Positions 36,890 through 48,182 of a DNA stretch of 64,000 bases are shown piece by piece; the first letter of the stretch is position 1, and the number at the start of each line of letters is the position of its first letter. This DNA is from Cytospora piceicola. Lineage: Eukaryota; Ascomycota; Sordariomycetes; Diaporthales; Cytosporaceae. The DNA is taken from assembly GCA_023375675.1 (NCBI GenBank), contig JALQBC010000005.1, positions 372,001-436,000 on the forward strand, given 5' to 3'. The notes beneath the pieces were generated by a model. That model saw only the letters and a list, made by a program, of their open reading frames with translations. It had not been told where the DNA came from and searched no databases. The translations under genes and the position numbers were made by a program.

Positions 36890-39800
36890 CTAGAATCCCC
36901 GTGGTTTTTCATTGTCGATTTGCCAAATCGCCGCCTTGGCCCTTTCCCTCACATCCAGCTCACCGTCGTCCCTTTCCAGTATCTGAAGCTTGTTAAGAAG
37001 GCCCAACTTTCTCAGTTCCCCGGCCCGCTGGCGGCTGCTGTCCTCGTCGTCCGGGTCGTCGCGCCAGGTCAGATTTGTTATGAGGTGGCACAGCGCGACG
37101 CGGACCTCCTTGTCCTTGCTTTGAAACTGCTTGCCAAGATCTGTAAGCAGCTTGGTTTGGGAAATGAGGATCTGTCGGTGCTGTGGAACGCTGGCAGCCA
37201 TGTGTACCAGTATGTACACCACGGCTGCCACGATCCGGGCCTGCGGGTAGAGCACACGAGCATCCCGGTGGTTGAAAGACCGCCGGCCGAAAGGGTGTAG
37301 GTATTTGAGCTGTAGCTTCGAGTGCATGATCTCAAAGAAACGGTCTTGGCCAAGGACTGCGAAGAGATGGTCGATCATATCTGCGTGTTCCCGCGCCGAG
37401 TCGGTGGCTGAGGCCATAGGCCCGATAAGATTCCGCACGAAGTTGAGCCCTTGCTCCTGCACGGCCAGGTCGTCGTCCCGGACTTTCCGCGTAGGGTTCA
37501 ACTCCGTTTCTTGCAGTGCCAATACCTTTTGTGCTGCTTGTCGCAACCTTGGTGTGCGAGATTGGTCACCACTCGACACCGTGGTTGATAGATTCTGAAG
37601 GGATGCTGACACCGCACGTCTGCTGTCCTCTCCGGTCTGGTCCATCTCTACATCCTCGTTGTCGTTCTTCGCTGTCCGTGCATAGAGTGCCTCGTCCTCT
37701 TGGTCGTCGCAGATTAACTGGACCAGCCAGCCAGGATGAAGCTCCTCTACGCATCTCTTTTTGGCCTCCACACCCACGCCGAGAACCCAGTGTTTCAAAG
37801 ACCACAACGCGTTGAGACGTAGGGCCGGGTTCTGGGAATGTGTCTTCTCGCACAAGAGTGGCATAATGCCAACCTCGTTGAGGCGCTGCGTCATGTCAGT
37901 TGGCTCACTGCTCAAAGTACTTGGCTATCCGATGGTAACTCACGTCTCTCATTGGGGCGATGTCAGTGACAAGGTTGACCATCACACCAGATGCAGCGAT
38001 TTGAACGTCGAGTTCGGGGTGACTCAGGAGACGAAATGTCGGTATAGCAATTCCATTGTCTTCAAGAGTAGTCCGAAGAATGCTCACGCTCCTTGAGAGC
38101 ATCCGTAGGGCATGGCACGCTGCAATGATCACCGTGATTGGGTTCGCGCCGTATGCTGCGTCAAATTGGCCGTCGCCCTCTTCCAAATCCCTTTTCGGAG
38201 ACTTTGGGCGCTCCTTGCCCTTTGGCTTGGATGGAGTAGATGATAGTGACTCGACAATGTATGGCACCAAGTCCTGGTCTACAACAGCCTTCCGATAGTC
38301 GTCTTTGCTGGCTGTCAGTGCGGCCACTGCCTTTAGAGAGTTTTCCCTCACCCGGATGTGATGAGCTTGGGGAGGGAGCTGCCCGCGGGGTCCGAGGCGG
38401 CTCGTTGGTGAACCAATCTCACGTTCCCGAGCCTTCTCATGTTGGGGAGCCGGTTTCCACTGCCGTATTGACTTGCCAATCAGCGGCTCGTAGGCTGCTT
38501 TCAGGTGGCTGCTAACAATCTTGACGCCCGAACAGTCATACGCGCATTTTTGCAGGAATTCACTGTCAGTAATCAACCTCGACAAAATTGCTAGGCTGCG
38601 TTCGATGATTGACCGATTTGCGGCGGTCTCGGTGTCTTCCGCAGTACCAGCGGACACAGGTCCAATGTCCTCGAGTGTCTGAAGAAGTATTGGAACGATC
38701 AGCCGGCCTATCTGAACTTCTCTGGACTTGTTGGCAAAGCCGGCTTTGTAGAGGGACGTGAGAACCGATGCAGCCATGGTTCTCTCCATACCCTCCGATG
38801 CCCTCACGGTGTACATCAACCATGGTACCAGAGCACACTCCACCTCTTCAACCTCGCCGTCCGTATTTGGGGCAAGTATATCTGCCTGAGTCGGGTCCCA
38901 TTTCAAAGAAGGGAGCCAGTTGGCGGATGGTGCCTTTGACGAAGGACGGTAGTCTCTCAAGGGGGGGATTCCTAGAGGTGGAAACGGTGGTATTGCCGCA
39001 CCTCTAATTTGATACTCCGGCACAACGGGGAGAAGACAGTCCATAGCACCAAGATCTTTTGATGCTATGTTGCTAAGTCCGGCCACCTCGAGCGAATTGG
39101 CACAGGATTTCAAGCCCTTCGATCGCTGAGGAGACCCAGAAAATGGAAACACAGCAAGCATGGCAGGGGCATATACAAGGACGGAGGCCCTCCAACGAGA
39201 ATCGCCAATTATGGCTGCCAATGCCTCGAGAAGCGCTGTAACATCAGTGCCTGGTGCCGCTGGCTCAAGGATGATATCTGATAAACCTTCCTGTTGAGCA
39301 ATACCTTCAGCGCCCGGGATCACGAAGCCGCGGGCAACAACAACGGATGCCAAGTGTGTAGCCAGCGCTTCCAAGATTCCGAAGTTCGCCAGATCGATTT
39401 GGTGCCGTTCCTCCCGGCACAGCAGGCCGATGATTCTTGTCACCAAATTTCTTTGAGTTTGAAGCAGGTGACTTGTGATTGGAGTCGTCAAGACGTCGCA
39501 AAAGGCATTGAGAAGCACAGGCACAAAGACCATGTCTGCTAGATTGGCAATGTCTATTGTGGATGTCGGAAGGGCAAATGTTGATGCTTCGGCAATATTG
39601 ATGGTAGCCCTCAAGGCAGCAACAACAACTTGCGGAGGGTTGTCGGTCGGAGGTATGTTCGATAATATGACAGACAGTGCGCCAGCCGCATGGATTGGGG
39701 CAAGAAACGCAAACCCACCTGGTCGTGGAAGTTAGCAAATATCAACAAGAACATTCTTGCGGGTATTATCGTACCATTAGCAAGGCTGGCAAGGATCTGG

Positions 39801-40057
39801 AGTGCTTGCAGGCGCACTGTTTCCTCCCCCGTCAAAGGTTTCGATGAAGGTACCCGACTTCGACTGTCCTTGCCATTGATTGTAATGGCGGACCTGCTGA
39901 TACTCAGAACCTTGACGACAGGCTCGAGCACACCATTCTCGATCCATTTCTCTTTCCTTTGGCTATGTCCAATGATTTCATTCTTGAGCGCTCGCAAAGC
40001 GGACAGCTGCTCGCCTCGGTCATGCGAGAGAAGGGATAAGTTCGTGATGCGCGCCAT
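36890..40057 (-). CDS. VID28: Armadillo-repeat protein ARMC8/VID28 (GID5), GID/CTLH ubiquitin ligase scaffold
   Basis: Exons 40057-39775, 39718-37944 and 37885-36890, with introns of 56 and 58 nt carrying GCTAAC and AACTGAC branch sites; product 1017 residues. In the GID/CTLH E3 ligase this subunit links substrate receptors such as Gid4 to the RING core, acting in catabolite degradation of gluconeogenic enzymes. The sequence is alpha-helical ARM/HEAT-like throughout: RLQALQILASLANG at the first splice, VVVAALRATINIAEAS, RENSLKAVAALTASKD, AACHALRMLSRSVSILRTTL, NPALRLNALWSLKHWV and VRVALCHLITNLTW near the end. A charged linker (KPKGKERPKSPKRDLEEGD) interrupts the repeats. The ATG at 40057 (MARITNLSLLS) is the start; the in-frame codon upstream is TTG. 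Confidence 0.9.
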
Positions 40058-40328
40058 AACTTCCAATTGTGATCCGGTGAGTCGTTAGCAGAGTAGGGCG
40101 TTTGGTGTTTCAGAGTGTCGGAGACGATGCGCGGCTCAATAGTCGCCCTTGTACGAGAGCTCCTTCGCGGAGTGACCTCGACTCAAGAAAGGATGATGTC
40201 GGACAAGGTGGTGCTCAGAAAGATTGCTGGGTTCTCAATGCGGCGCACAAGTGAAGAGATTGAGTCCTCAGAGGGCTATACGCAAATACGTGAGTAGGAT
40301 AGTCGACAGAGGTGATAACATGACAGAA

Positions 40329-40347
40329 TGGATGGATGGATGAATGG
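40329..40347. repeat. ATGG tetranucleotide repeat
   Basis: About five units of ATGG, the last ones degenerate, in the VID28 upstream region. Confidence 0.7.
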
Positions 40348-40722
40348 AAGACAGTTCACGGCCGTTTTCTTTGACCGTCAACGTCCGGTGTTGAACGCGT
40401 CAGTTGCACGTGGAGAGTTGCTTCCCCGGCACCTTCCCCGGCGACTCCTAGGAGGAATGGCAGCAAGAGAAATTCCGCGGCACTCTTACATGCGATTGAA
40501 AGAGTTGATATGCTTAAAGAATTGCACTACTGCAGACCGAGACACTGCATTTGGTTCACTGGTTCAACATGAAGTCGGATTGAATAGCTATTTGGCAGAT
40601 TGGCCACTGCGAATGGCGTCATGAACCCCTGTCGCCTCGGCTATCAGCAGCCGATAAGCGGTTCACAGACTTCAGGTACCTAAAGACTACCTACTTAAGT
40701 ACTTAGTATAGATGTACCTTGA

Positions 40723-40742
40723 CTAACTACTTAAGTAGTTAG
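40723..40742. repeat. 20-bp perfect palindrome
   Basis: CTAACTACTTAAGTAGTTAG reads the same on both strands. It sits 26 bases left of the TACCTAGGTA copy at 40768, and the neighbourhood has further CTACCTA/CTTAAGTA words. Confidence 0.85.
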
Positions 40743-41153
40743 GTACATATGGTAGTAGATTCTTAGGTACCTAGGTATTTACTGTCTTTCATCAGCCCTG
40801 AAAGAAAGACTATCTATATCGTTTAAGGGAATTAGCTATAGTACTGCAGATACAATCTCTAGTATATATACACACGGAGTACGGTAACTAGTAGTCCTGA
40901 TATCGTGTCTGAATACCTGAGGAATCTTCAAAACCGGATCTATCGACGCGCCACTATTGCAACCATCGCATGCGAGATCCTTATGCCTGAGTGACTGGAT
41001 CCGTATCTATAGCCTCGATATAGGTAAGTGAAAAAAAAAGAGACGAATCAATTCGGACCGCAGATGGGCATGTGTTCGCCTACATACTGTACGACGCATG
41101 CTGCTACCCGCCTGTACCTAGGTAGTCTATTATCCACAAAGACTACGTCGCTT

Positions 41154-41177
41154 CCAAGGTCCCAAGGTCCCAAGGTC
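41154..41177. repeat. 8-bp tandem repeat, three copies
   Basis: Three perfect copies of CCAAGGTC in the intergenic region upstream of the cyclin gene. Confidence 0.85.
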
Positions 41178-41761
41178 CCTATGCACAGAGATCTACATAT
41201 TTATTAGCCCAGCTGAGGTTGGGCAGCGTCTGCTGAGCTTGGCAATTGTACTAACTTGTCTGATGCGGTCAGACCCACAGCCATGAAGCGGGCATGGACC
41301 GCTCAGCGTTCAGCGAGAATAGTTGAACGCTGTTTGAGCTCCTTTCATCTCAACGTCAACAAAGGCGGCTTTTCTTCTTATACATGATTCTGATCGAATT
41401 CGAAACTAACTACAGGCAGAGCCAGATCAAGGGACATTGATTGCGCAATAGTGGGACCCGGGTATCTTTCCACTAGTTCGATGTTAGAGGAAACCTTGGA
41501 AGTCTCCATCTACACTAGCAACTCAAGCCTCTCGCCCATTCAACCTTGTCTATCTCCACGACTCTTCGTCAGGTCTTCTCCCCTTATCTTGACGACGTCC
41601 TGTTGCCATCTTTGTGATCGATTCCGAACCCCCAATTGACCCTAGCTGCGTGGCATTCCACTTGAGTCTCCGGCGCCAACTCGACGATCAGCCAGTTTCG
41701 CGGGACTCCTGCCTGCTTTCCAATTTCAAGGCCGGCGGAGCCTTCGATAAGGCTTCATAAA

Positions 41762-41782
41762 ATGCTGCGGAGACCATGTTGA
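41762..41782 (+). promoter_or_regulatory. Upstream ORF overlapping the PREG-type cyclin start codon
   Basis: ATG at 41762 opens a six-codon frame (MLRRPC) that stops with TGA at 41780-41782, four bases past the main ATG (41776-41778), in another frame. A ribosome starting at the first ATG would read through the main start, then stop just beyond it. This arrangement usually lowers main-frame translation or makes it depend on leaky scanning. Confidence 0.6.
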
Positions 41783-43148
41783 CTCGCTCTCCCGTTCCTG
41801 CAAGGTCTCCCAGCGCCTCGCCGAGCTCTTTCCATCCCACTTTCCACTATGCGCCCGTCTCCCCGCAACATCGTTCCCCAAAGGTGCCGACCGCTGTTTC
41901 GCGGCGGCCATCGACAACGTCGCTTACGGGCACTGTCATGACCTCGCCGTCGCATTCCTCAAAACAACAGTCGAAGCCTTCGCCCAAACCGCTAGCGCAG
42001 TCAGAGCGTACCACGCAGTACGTCGGCGTCGACGCCGCGACGCAATATTCCCCGATGGAACCCCACAACTACTTTGCGCCGCGCAAAGCCCCTACGGAGC
42101 CTTCGCCGTTGAGCAATTCCCAGGTTGTTGCTGGCGCCTGCCCACCAGAAGGACAGAGCCAACCAGCACCGACACGAGAAGCAGAATCAAATTCGAACCT
42201 CACCGTACCCACCTCGGAAGCCACAACGGCTATCGATTCACAAGCTACAGCCACGAGCACGACAGCGCCCCTTGAAACAGAGCCCCCGATGCTCAAAGCC
42301 CCCCACCCCCTCTCGCCTAATAAACGACGGAACTCGGAGGGACCGGGAGCATCAGGCGGGGAGGCTTCTACCGCCGGACAGGTTGTGGGAGCTTTGCCGA
42401 AGCGCGCCAAGCCGGATGTGCCACCCCCCAAGGTGCTTCCGGTGAGGTATGAGCTATGCGCGATTGAGGACGTAGTGGTGCTCATAGCAAACATGTTGGC
42501 GGAGCTGATAGAGACCAATGACGCCCTGGCTATGAGGTCGGGGCATCTGACGCGGTTCCACAGCCGGTGAGCCAGACAGCATGCGAATCCCCATATGCGC
42601 ATCCAATACTGACGATGTGATATAGAACCGCGCCCGGGATATCGGTCTTGGACTATCTGCACCGTCTTGCGAAACACGCTACGCTAACTCCACCGTTGCT
42701 ACTCTCGATGGTCTATTACATCGATCGGTTGTGCGCATTATATCCTGACTTCACCATAAATACGTTGACAGTACACCGATTCCTCATCACGGCGGCTACT
42801 GTGGCAGCAAAAGGGCTGTCGGACTCATTCTGGAACAACTCTACATACGCGAGGGTCGGCGGCGTACGGGTCGCTGAGCTGAAGTTGCTAGAGCTAGACT
42901 TTTTGACCAGGGTGGACTGGAAAATTGTACCAGACCCAGATGTGCTGGTGGCTTATTACAGAGGCCTTGTACAGCGGGCGCCCGCTTATGCGCTCGAGGA
43001 TGAGGTGGACCTCGGGAATAGCATGGTCGAAGATGAGGATTCCGAGATATCAGACGAGGTGGACGAGGATGATGATGGGGCAGAGGATGCCAGCGGGCGC
43101 GAGATGTCGCCGCAGAACAAACCGCGAGACTCATCTGCGCAAATATAG
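41776..43148 (+). CDS. preg: Pho80/PREG-type cyclin (phosphate-sensing cyclin)
   Basis: Exons 41776-42566 and 42626-43148; 59-nt intron with a TACTGAC branch site; product 437 residues. In Neurospora, PREG with the kinase PGOV (Pho80-Pho85 in yeast) restrains the phosphate-starvation activator NUC-1 when phosphate is ample. The first 220 or so residues are Ser/Pro/Thr-rich and disordered. The cyclin box follows at about 225-360: VVVLIANMLAELIETND, then, across the splice, FHSRTAPGISVLDYLHRLAKHATL, LLLSMVYYIDRLC, TVHRFLITAATVAAKGLSDSFWNNSTYARVGGV and ELKLLELDFLTRVDWKI. The tail is acidic. A short uORF overlaps the start codon. Confidence 0.9.
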
Positions 43149-43710
43149 AACTGGATGGGGCTTATCATGGTGTGTACTGGACAGGAGGAGGGTAGGGGGG
43201 TGGAACAAGTATCTTTTGTCAGGGCTGTCTCTCGGGGGTGGAGGAGTAAGGGGTTTCAATTGATATTTTGCTTGGGACGGAGGTATACAGGGTACTACTT
43301 AGAAGCATGTGATGAATTGATGCGTTACGATCTGAAAGTGGGCTCTTGCAGGGCATTGTAGCATTGTGGCATTGTGGCATTGTGGCATATGGCAAGGGGA
43401 AGAAGAGCCAAGAGACTTCCGAAAAGGGGGTACCCAGAGGCCCGATAGAAACTAGCATTCAAGCAACACCTTTCCAAGGGGAAGGGCGAGATAATTGATC
43501 AGTTTGTAACCCAAACGCATGAGAAATTTATCGAAGTCAACAGCTACCGGTACAATCGGCCTAACAATGTCACTGTGCACGGACCATCTCACTGCAGCTC
43601 CAAGTTCCACTTTCTGGTGGCACTGAGGTTGTAGGTCCAGACCAGACCAGAGTGCTTCCTCTCTCTCCGTGATTGCTTCATCCCAACATTAACCAGACCC
43701 CCATACAACA
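43149..43710. other. Intergenic interval between the cyclin and the EMC10-like gene
   Basis: It holds an 8-bp tandem repeat at 43353-43384. The last 100 bases form a short promoter or leader for the gene at 43711. No coding frame. Confidence 0.55.
43353..43384. repeat. 8-bp tandem repeat, four copies
   Basis: Four copies of GCATTGTG, the first ending in A, about 200 bases downstream of the cyclin stop. Confidence 0.85.
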
Positions 43711-44392
43711 ATGCGTGTCTTTACCCTCGCATCGGCAGTTCTAGCTGCGGCTTCGCTTGCATATGCGGAGCCCAAAACAGCAAGCATCTACATTCAGCCC
43801 TTCGACTCCAGCTCATTGCCCGTCCCGGTGGCCGAAGTGACCTACGACATCAGCGCGCCCGACGCCGCCAGCGCATCAGTAACATCCTATGACGCGCCCG
43901 CACTCCCCGACTCGGTGTCACTTGTCCGGGTAGGCATCTACGATACAAAGACAAACAAATGGACAGGCTCGGTCAGCCTGGCAAGCGTGGAGAACCTGGG
44001 GAAGGGGTATGCGCCGCGCTTCTTGCTCTCGGTGGATGCAACGACGGGTACTGGCGAGGGAGAGGTCTTGGGTGCATCCTTGAGGGGTGTCAAGATAGAT
44101 GCCGGGCAAACGAGGGAATTCGGACCGCAGGCGAAGGTTCATTTGATGGGTAGGGGAAAGCAGCCGGAGCTAAACAAGCCGATCGTGCTGTCGCCGGAAG
44201 GGAAGACCGTCGAGCCGGAGGAGAAGACTTTCTTACAGAAGTACGTTTACACCCGTGTCCCTTGCTCGTTGCCGTCAAGACCCATTGCAATGATGCGGAC
44301 CTCGTATGCTGACTTTTGCCCCAAGGTACTGGTGGATGATAGGTATTGGGCTGCTATTGGCCATGGGCGGTGGTGGAGGAGATGGCAAATAG
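43711..44392 (+). CDS. ER membrane protein complex subunit 10-like protein
   Basis: Exons 43711-44240 and 44326-44392; 85-nt intron with a TGCTGAC branch site; product 198 residues. A signal peptide is clear (MRVFTLASAVLAAASLAYA, cleavage near residue 19). A lumenal beta-rich domain follows, then one short transmembrane helix coded by exon 2 (KYWWMIGIGLLLAMGGGGGDGK, residues 177-198). That topology, the size and the strings LPDSVSLVRVGIYD, DAGQTREFGPQAKV and KQPELNKPIVLSPEGK fit the EMC10 family. EMC10 is an accessory subunit of the complex that inserts tail-anchored and multipass proteins into the ER. The family call is from memory of the pattern and is less certain than the gene model. Confidence 0.65.
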
Positions 44393-45003
44393 AGCTTGAC
44401 AATGGTTCAATGCGATCGCTGCAGCACAGATTGCCCCTTTCAAGAAAATCGAACAAGTGTAACAGGAGATAACACGCGGCATGGTCGTTTAAGAGAGCTG
44501 ACAGCTTATCATCAGCTCAGATGTTGGTTCCGAGAGGCCACCGTTTGCCTCCTTCCTTTTTACAGCAAGTGCCCTCTTTTGCTTTTAACCTTCTTATCCT
44601 GTCCCCTGGGGTCATCTGTTTCTGTTGTCTTACTATGCTACATGACCTTATCATCCCTACCTGCAAGTATTGTGCAGTACGGGCTACTTCGTACTCTCAC
44701 GTGCAAAGCTGTGTTGGTAGACCAGACCCCTGCCTGGAGCTGAAGGAGAGCTTCCCCCCGCCAACCAATGTTAATTGGACCCACTCTTGCAGGCCGCTGC
44801 CCCAAATTTCCATCTGATTGTATGGGAAACTTGCCCGCGACGCTTTCGCAAACTAACTTCCTTTACCTTCACCTTTCCACTCCTTCCAATCTCGCGACGT
44901 CCACACACAAGCACACATTCCTCCAGCACCACCACTGTGGTCCAATCAATTGATACGAACTCTCCTTCTTTTCATATCGTCAAAGTCAAAAACAACCTTC
45001 ACA
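44393..45003. other. Intergenic region upstream of CHZ1
   Basis: The last 200 bases are C/A/T-rich leader sequence typical of a well-expressed fungal gene. No gene or repeat of note. Confidence 0.5.
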
Positions 45004-45526
45004 ATGGCCACCGAGAACGGTACCACTGAGAACAAGGCGGTTGCGACCAGCGCCACCGAGACTTCTGTCGCCGACTCTAAGGGTAAGGGTAAGGGCAAGG
45101 CTGTCGCTACTGCTGAGGACACCCCCAAGGACGTTGCCATGGACGATGACGACGATGATGATGAGGAAGATGAGGATGAGGTAAGTCCACACTGCTACTG
45201 TCCCGCGCCCCAACTACAACGCAGATGAGGGCAACTTTTACTAACAAACTTCTTCCGCAGGCCGCTGACGATGGTATGACTACCCCTCCACACGATCGCC
45301 TCCGATACGATAACCATTTCTAACACTACAACCTATAGCCGACGAGGATGATGAGGATGGTGACAACCCCGAGGGCGCCATCTCTCTGGAGAACGTTGTC
45401 GGTCGTCGCACGCGCGGAAAGGTCATCGACTTTGCTAAGGCTGCCGAGGAGAACCCTGCCGACGAGGATGAGGATGACGACGACGATGACTTCGAGGAGG
45501 AGGACGACAAGATGGACGAGGACTAG
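45004..45526 (+). CDS. CHZ1: Histone H2A.Z-H2B chaperone CHZ1
   Basis: Exons 45004-45180, 45261-45273 and 45339-45526; product 125 residues. Chz1 binds H2A.Z-H2B dimers and hands them to the SWR1 remodeller in the nucleus. The whole protein is very acidic (DDDDDDDEEDEDE and DEDEDDDDDDFEEEDD), and the CHZ motif is clear: ISLENVVGRRTRGKVIDFAKA. The middle exon is only 13 nt, coding AADD plus the first base of an Ala codon, with good splice signals on both sides (TTCCGCAG, GTATGA; then a CTAAC branch and CTATAG). Small acidic size and motif match the family. Confidence 0.9.
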
Positions 45527-46445
45527 ATGTTCGGACAAGACTGATCCTGTCACCTTGAGCCCAGATTGTTTTCTGGGCAATGCCTCTGAAATCGAGGTTG
45601 ATTACGACGGTTGATGAAGGTTATGAAAAACAAAACAACATTCTGGCGTCTAGGTGGATCGCGATTACTCTACGGCAGGCATCTGGATGACATGGTTGGA
45701 GTTCTGAACGTCTGGTTTGGATCTGTTGGCCTGTCTGAAGAAGCTTGTCTTTCGAGAAAGATTGATCTTCATATCTAGATCTGGGCGTCAAATGAAAACA
45801 ATGATACCAGTTTAACAAAGCTCGGCTGAGGGCAACTGACCATAAAGGTGCATTCATTACCCAAGCTCTATTGGTGACCCAATTATCTGCGTAATCCCCT
45901 CTATGTGCTGATCAAGCCTTCACTTGCTCAAGACATAACCAGTGAGAAGCAGATGCCTTCATAGAATCCGGTCCAATCCAACACTGGAGACTTAGTTCAG
46001 GGTTCGCTCTGTCACCAAAGATAAACGATGGTGACTTTCGTGCAGCATTTGGAGAAACCTTGGAATACCAGACCCCACTAACGAGTCGATGCACATGTGG
46101 TACCTTACATCTGATAGTAGTCTTACGGGTCCATACGTACTACATATAGCACCATTGATGGTACACGTCCCCCCAAAACAAACGAGGGAAGTCAATTGAA
46201 AGAGATTCCTCGTCTTTGACAACAAACAAAATAAAGTGACGTCGTGACAATCTGACCACTTGTGTCAAGACAGATATAACAAACCTGTCACCCACTACTT
46301 TGGGCGATCTTCTTCTACTGTACTGAGATCCCTGGCATCCTGCAGCACCCCCTATATTGTTTACCTGACAGGCTTTAAAGTCTCCTAAATCCACTTTATC
46401 TCTTTTACAACAAAACATAGCACACATGTGAGGATTCATCCGACC
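45527..46445. other. Intergenic interval between CHZ1 and BET1
   Basis: CHZ1 3' end and BET1 promoter. No coding frame or repeat stands out. Confidence 0.5.
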
Positions 46446-47501
46446 ATGGCATCGAGGTATGTGTATTCCCCCAACTTGTTCTCGGAGCTGTGCCGCATAT
46501 TATTCGGCGCCGAGACACACTACAGTGCCTACTTCTTACCTCGAACCTCTCCCACTCCCCCAATCCAGGCCATAATCGCGCTTGTGCCGGCCACAGAAGA
46601 AGCCACGACTTTGTGATGCGCGACTACAATATCCAAACCCACCCACCTACCCACCTCCAGCCACCCACTCCTCATTTGCCCGCCTCGCCTGTGACGAGCC
46701 ACCAGGCCTCCTCCTCGCTAACACTCAGCCTTCCCATCGGCATGCAGATTTAACTCCAGCCTCCACCAGCGCGACTCGCGCTCCGCACTCTTCGAAGGGT
46801 ATACGGGCTCCGGCGCCGACAACAGGAGTCGCGTCACCCCGAGCCCGAGCCGGCTGGGCACAGGCGGGTATGGCTACGGATACCCAGGCACGCCGTCGGG
46901 CGGCGGCAACGGGACGGACCTAGGCTTCAGGTCGGCGACGCCAAACAAGAAGTCAGTAGATCCCGGGTGATGACGACGATGATGGTGGTGATGGCGTGAT
47001 GCGATCCGCTTTTCGGGACAGGCCAGACTGTGGGGCGGATGGACTAATGCTGACAGCGACGTAGGGGCCAGTACAGCGATGCCGTGCTCAACGAGCTCGA
47101 GAGCCAGAACGATGCGCAGATCGAAGGGATTATGGGCAAGGTGCGGGTGTTGAAGGATGTACGTTGCGCCCCCCCCCCCCTACCTTCACCCGAAACGTCG
47201 AACCTTAGGATAAAAATGTCACGAGAAAGGATGTTGGGCAACTATAATGGAAGGCAACATGTCGCTGACACATGGGTTTCCTCCCCGGCAACAGATGACG
47301 GTAGCGATCGGCGACGAGATCCGCGACTCCTCGGCTCTGGCAGAGAAGATGAACGACCAGTTCGACCGGGCGCGGCTGCGCCTGCGGGGCACGATGAACA
47401 GGATGCTGCTGATGGCGGAGAGGACCGGCGTGGGCTGGAAGGTCTGGCTCGGGTTCTTCGCCGCGGTGATCCTGTTGTTCACCTACGTGTGGCTGTTCTG
47501 A
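46446..47501 (+). CDS. BET1: ER-Golgi Qc-SNARE BET1
   Basis: Exons 46446-46456, 46748-46951, 47065-47158 and 47295-47501; introns of 291, 113 and 136 nt; product 171 residues. BET1 is a SNARE for fusion of ER-derived COPII vesicles with the Golgi. The first coding exon has only 11 nt (ATGGCATCGAG), giving MASRFNSSLHQRDSR when joined, matching the MSSRF-type start and QRD string of yeast Bet1. A Gly/Tyr/Ser-rich linker precedes the SNARE motif (YSDAVLNELESQNDAQIEGIMGKVRVLKD, then MTVAIGDEIRDSSALAEKMNDQF), and a C-terminal anchor ends the protein (VWLGFFAAVILLFTYVWLF). Intron 3 contains a C12 tract. Confidence 0.92.
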
Positions 47502-48182
47502 GGGGACACGACTTGCGGGCGAGACGAAGACGGCGGTGTCGGCTCCCGGTGACAGAGAGCAAGCAAACAAACAGCAGCGAGAGACTCGTACATACGCTAC
47601 ATGTACCTGCCCACTTCCTCGCCTAGCGCCTTGACGACGTGGTGAGGACTAAGCGGATGGGATATACAACAGAATGGCTGGCCGTGGAAAGAAAACAGCC
47701 GATGCATAATACACTTACGAACGGAGTTGGGGGCGTCTTTTTAATGAAAGATTGGGATGGGTACACATGTCTAGAGGGTGGCGCTTGCACCACACCGCAT
47801 TATTGGGAAGACCCGAGTTCATTGATATCCATGTTGTAATGCGTGCGTCGTACGAATACAGTCTGTTTTCTGAATGTTTTCCTGATTATGTCTCAGTGAA
47901 CTAAGTCACAAGGCGGGCGATACTTGTGGACTTGTTAGGAGGTACTGCTAATAGATTTCGAAATGAGGGATTAGGTTGGGGGGAAATAATATGCCGAAGG
48001 CAAAGGCCAGCCAGAGATGCGGGCACCCACGCGAGTAACGATTGTGGTTCTGGATATGAGATGTATTGCTTTTGGTCTATACCATGACTAGGCCAAGAAT
48101 TTGCTAAAAGGATGCGCCGTGTTTCCGTGGCTGGGTATCACTGTCCTGTCCGCTCTGGATCCTCCTCACCTGTATCATAGCC
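47502..48182. other. Convergent 3' intergenic region
   Basis: Shared downstream region of BET1 (+) and APC15 (-). No gene seen. Confidence 0.55.

Larger units (their letters stand above)
40058..41775. other. Intergenic region between divergent VID28 and PREG-type cyclin
   Basis: It should carry both promoters. It contains an ATGG tetranucleotide run (40329-40347), a 20-bp perfect palindrome (40723-40742), TACCTAGGTA at 40768 and 41115, and an 8-bp tandem repeat (41154-41177). The part around 40680-40900 is AT-rich. The last 200 bases before 41776 are C/T-rich leader-like sequence with an overlapping uORF. Confidence 0.55.
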
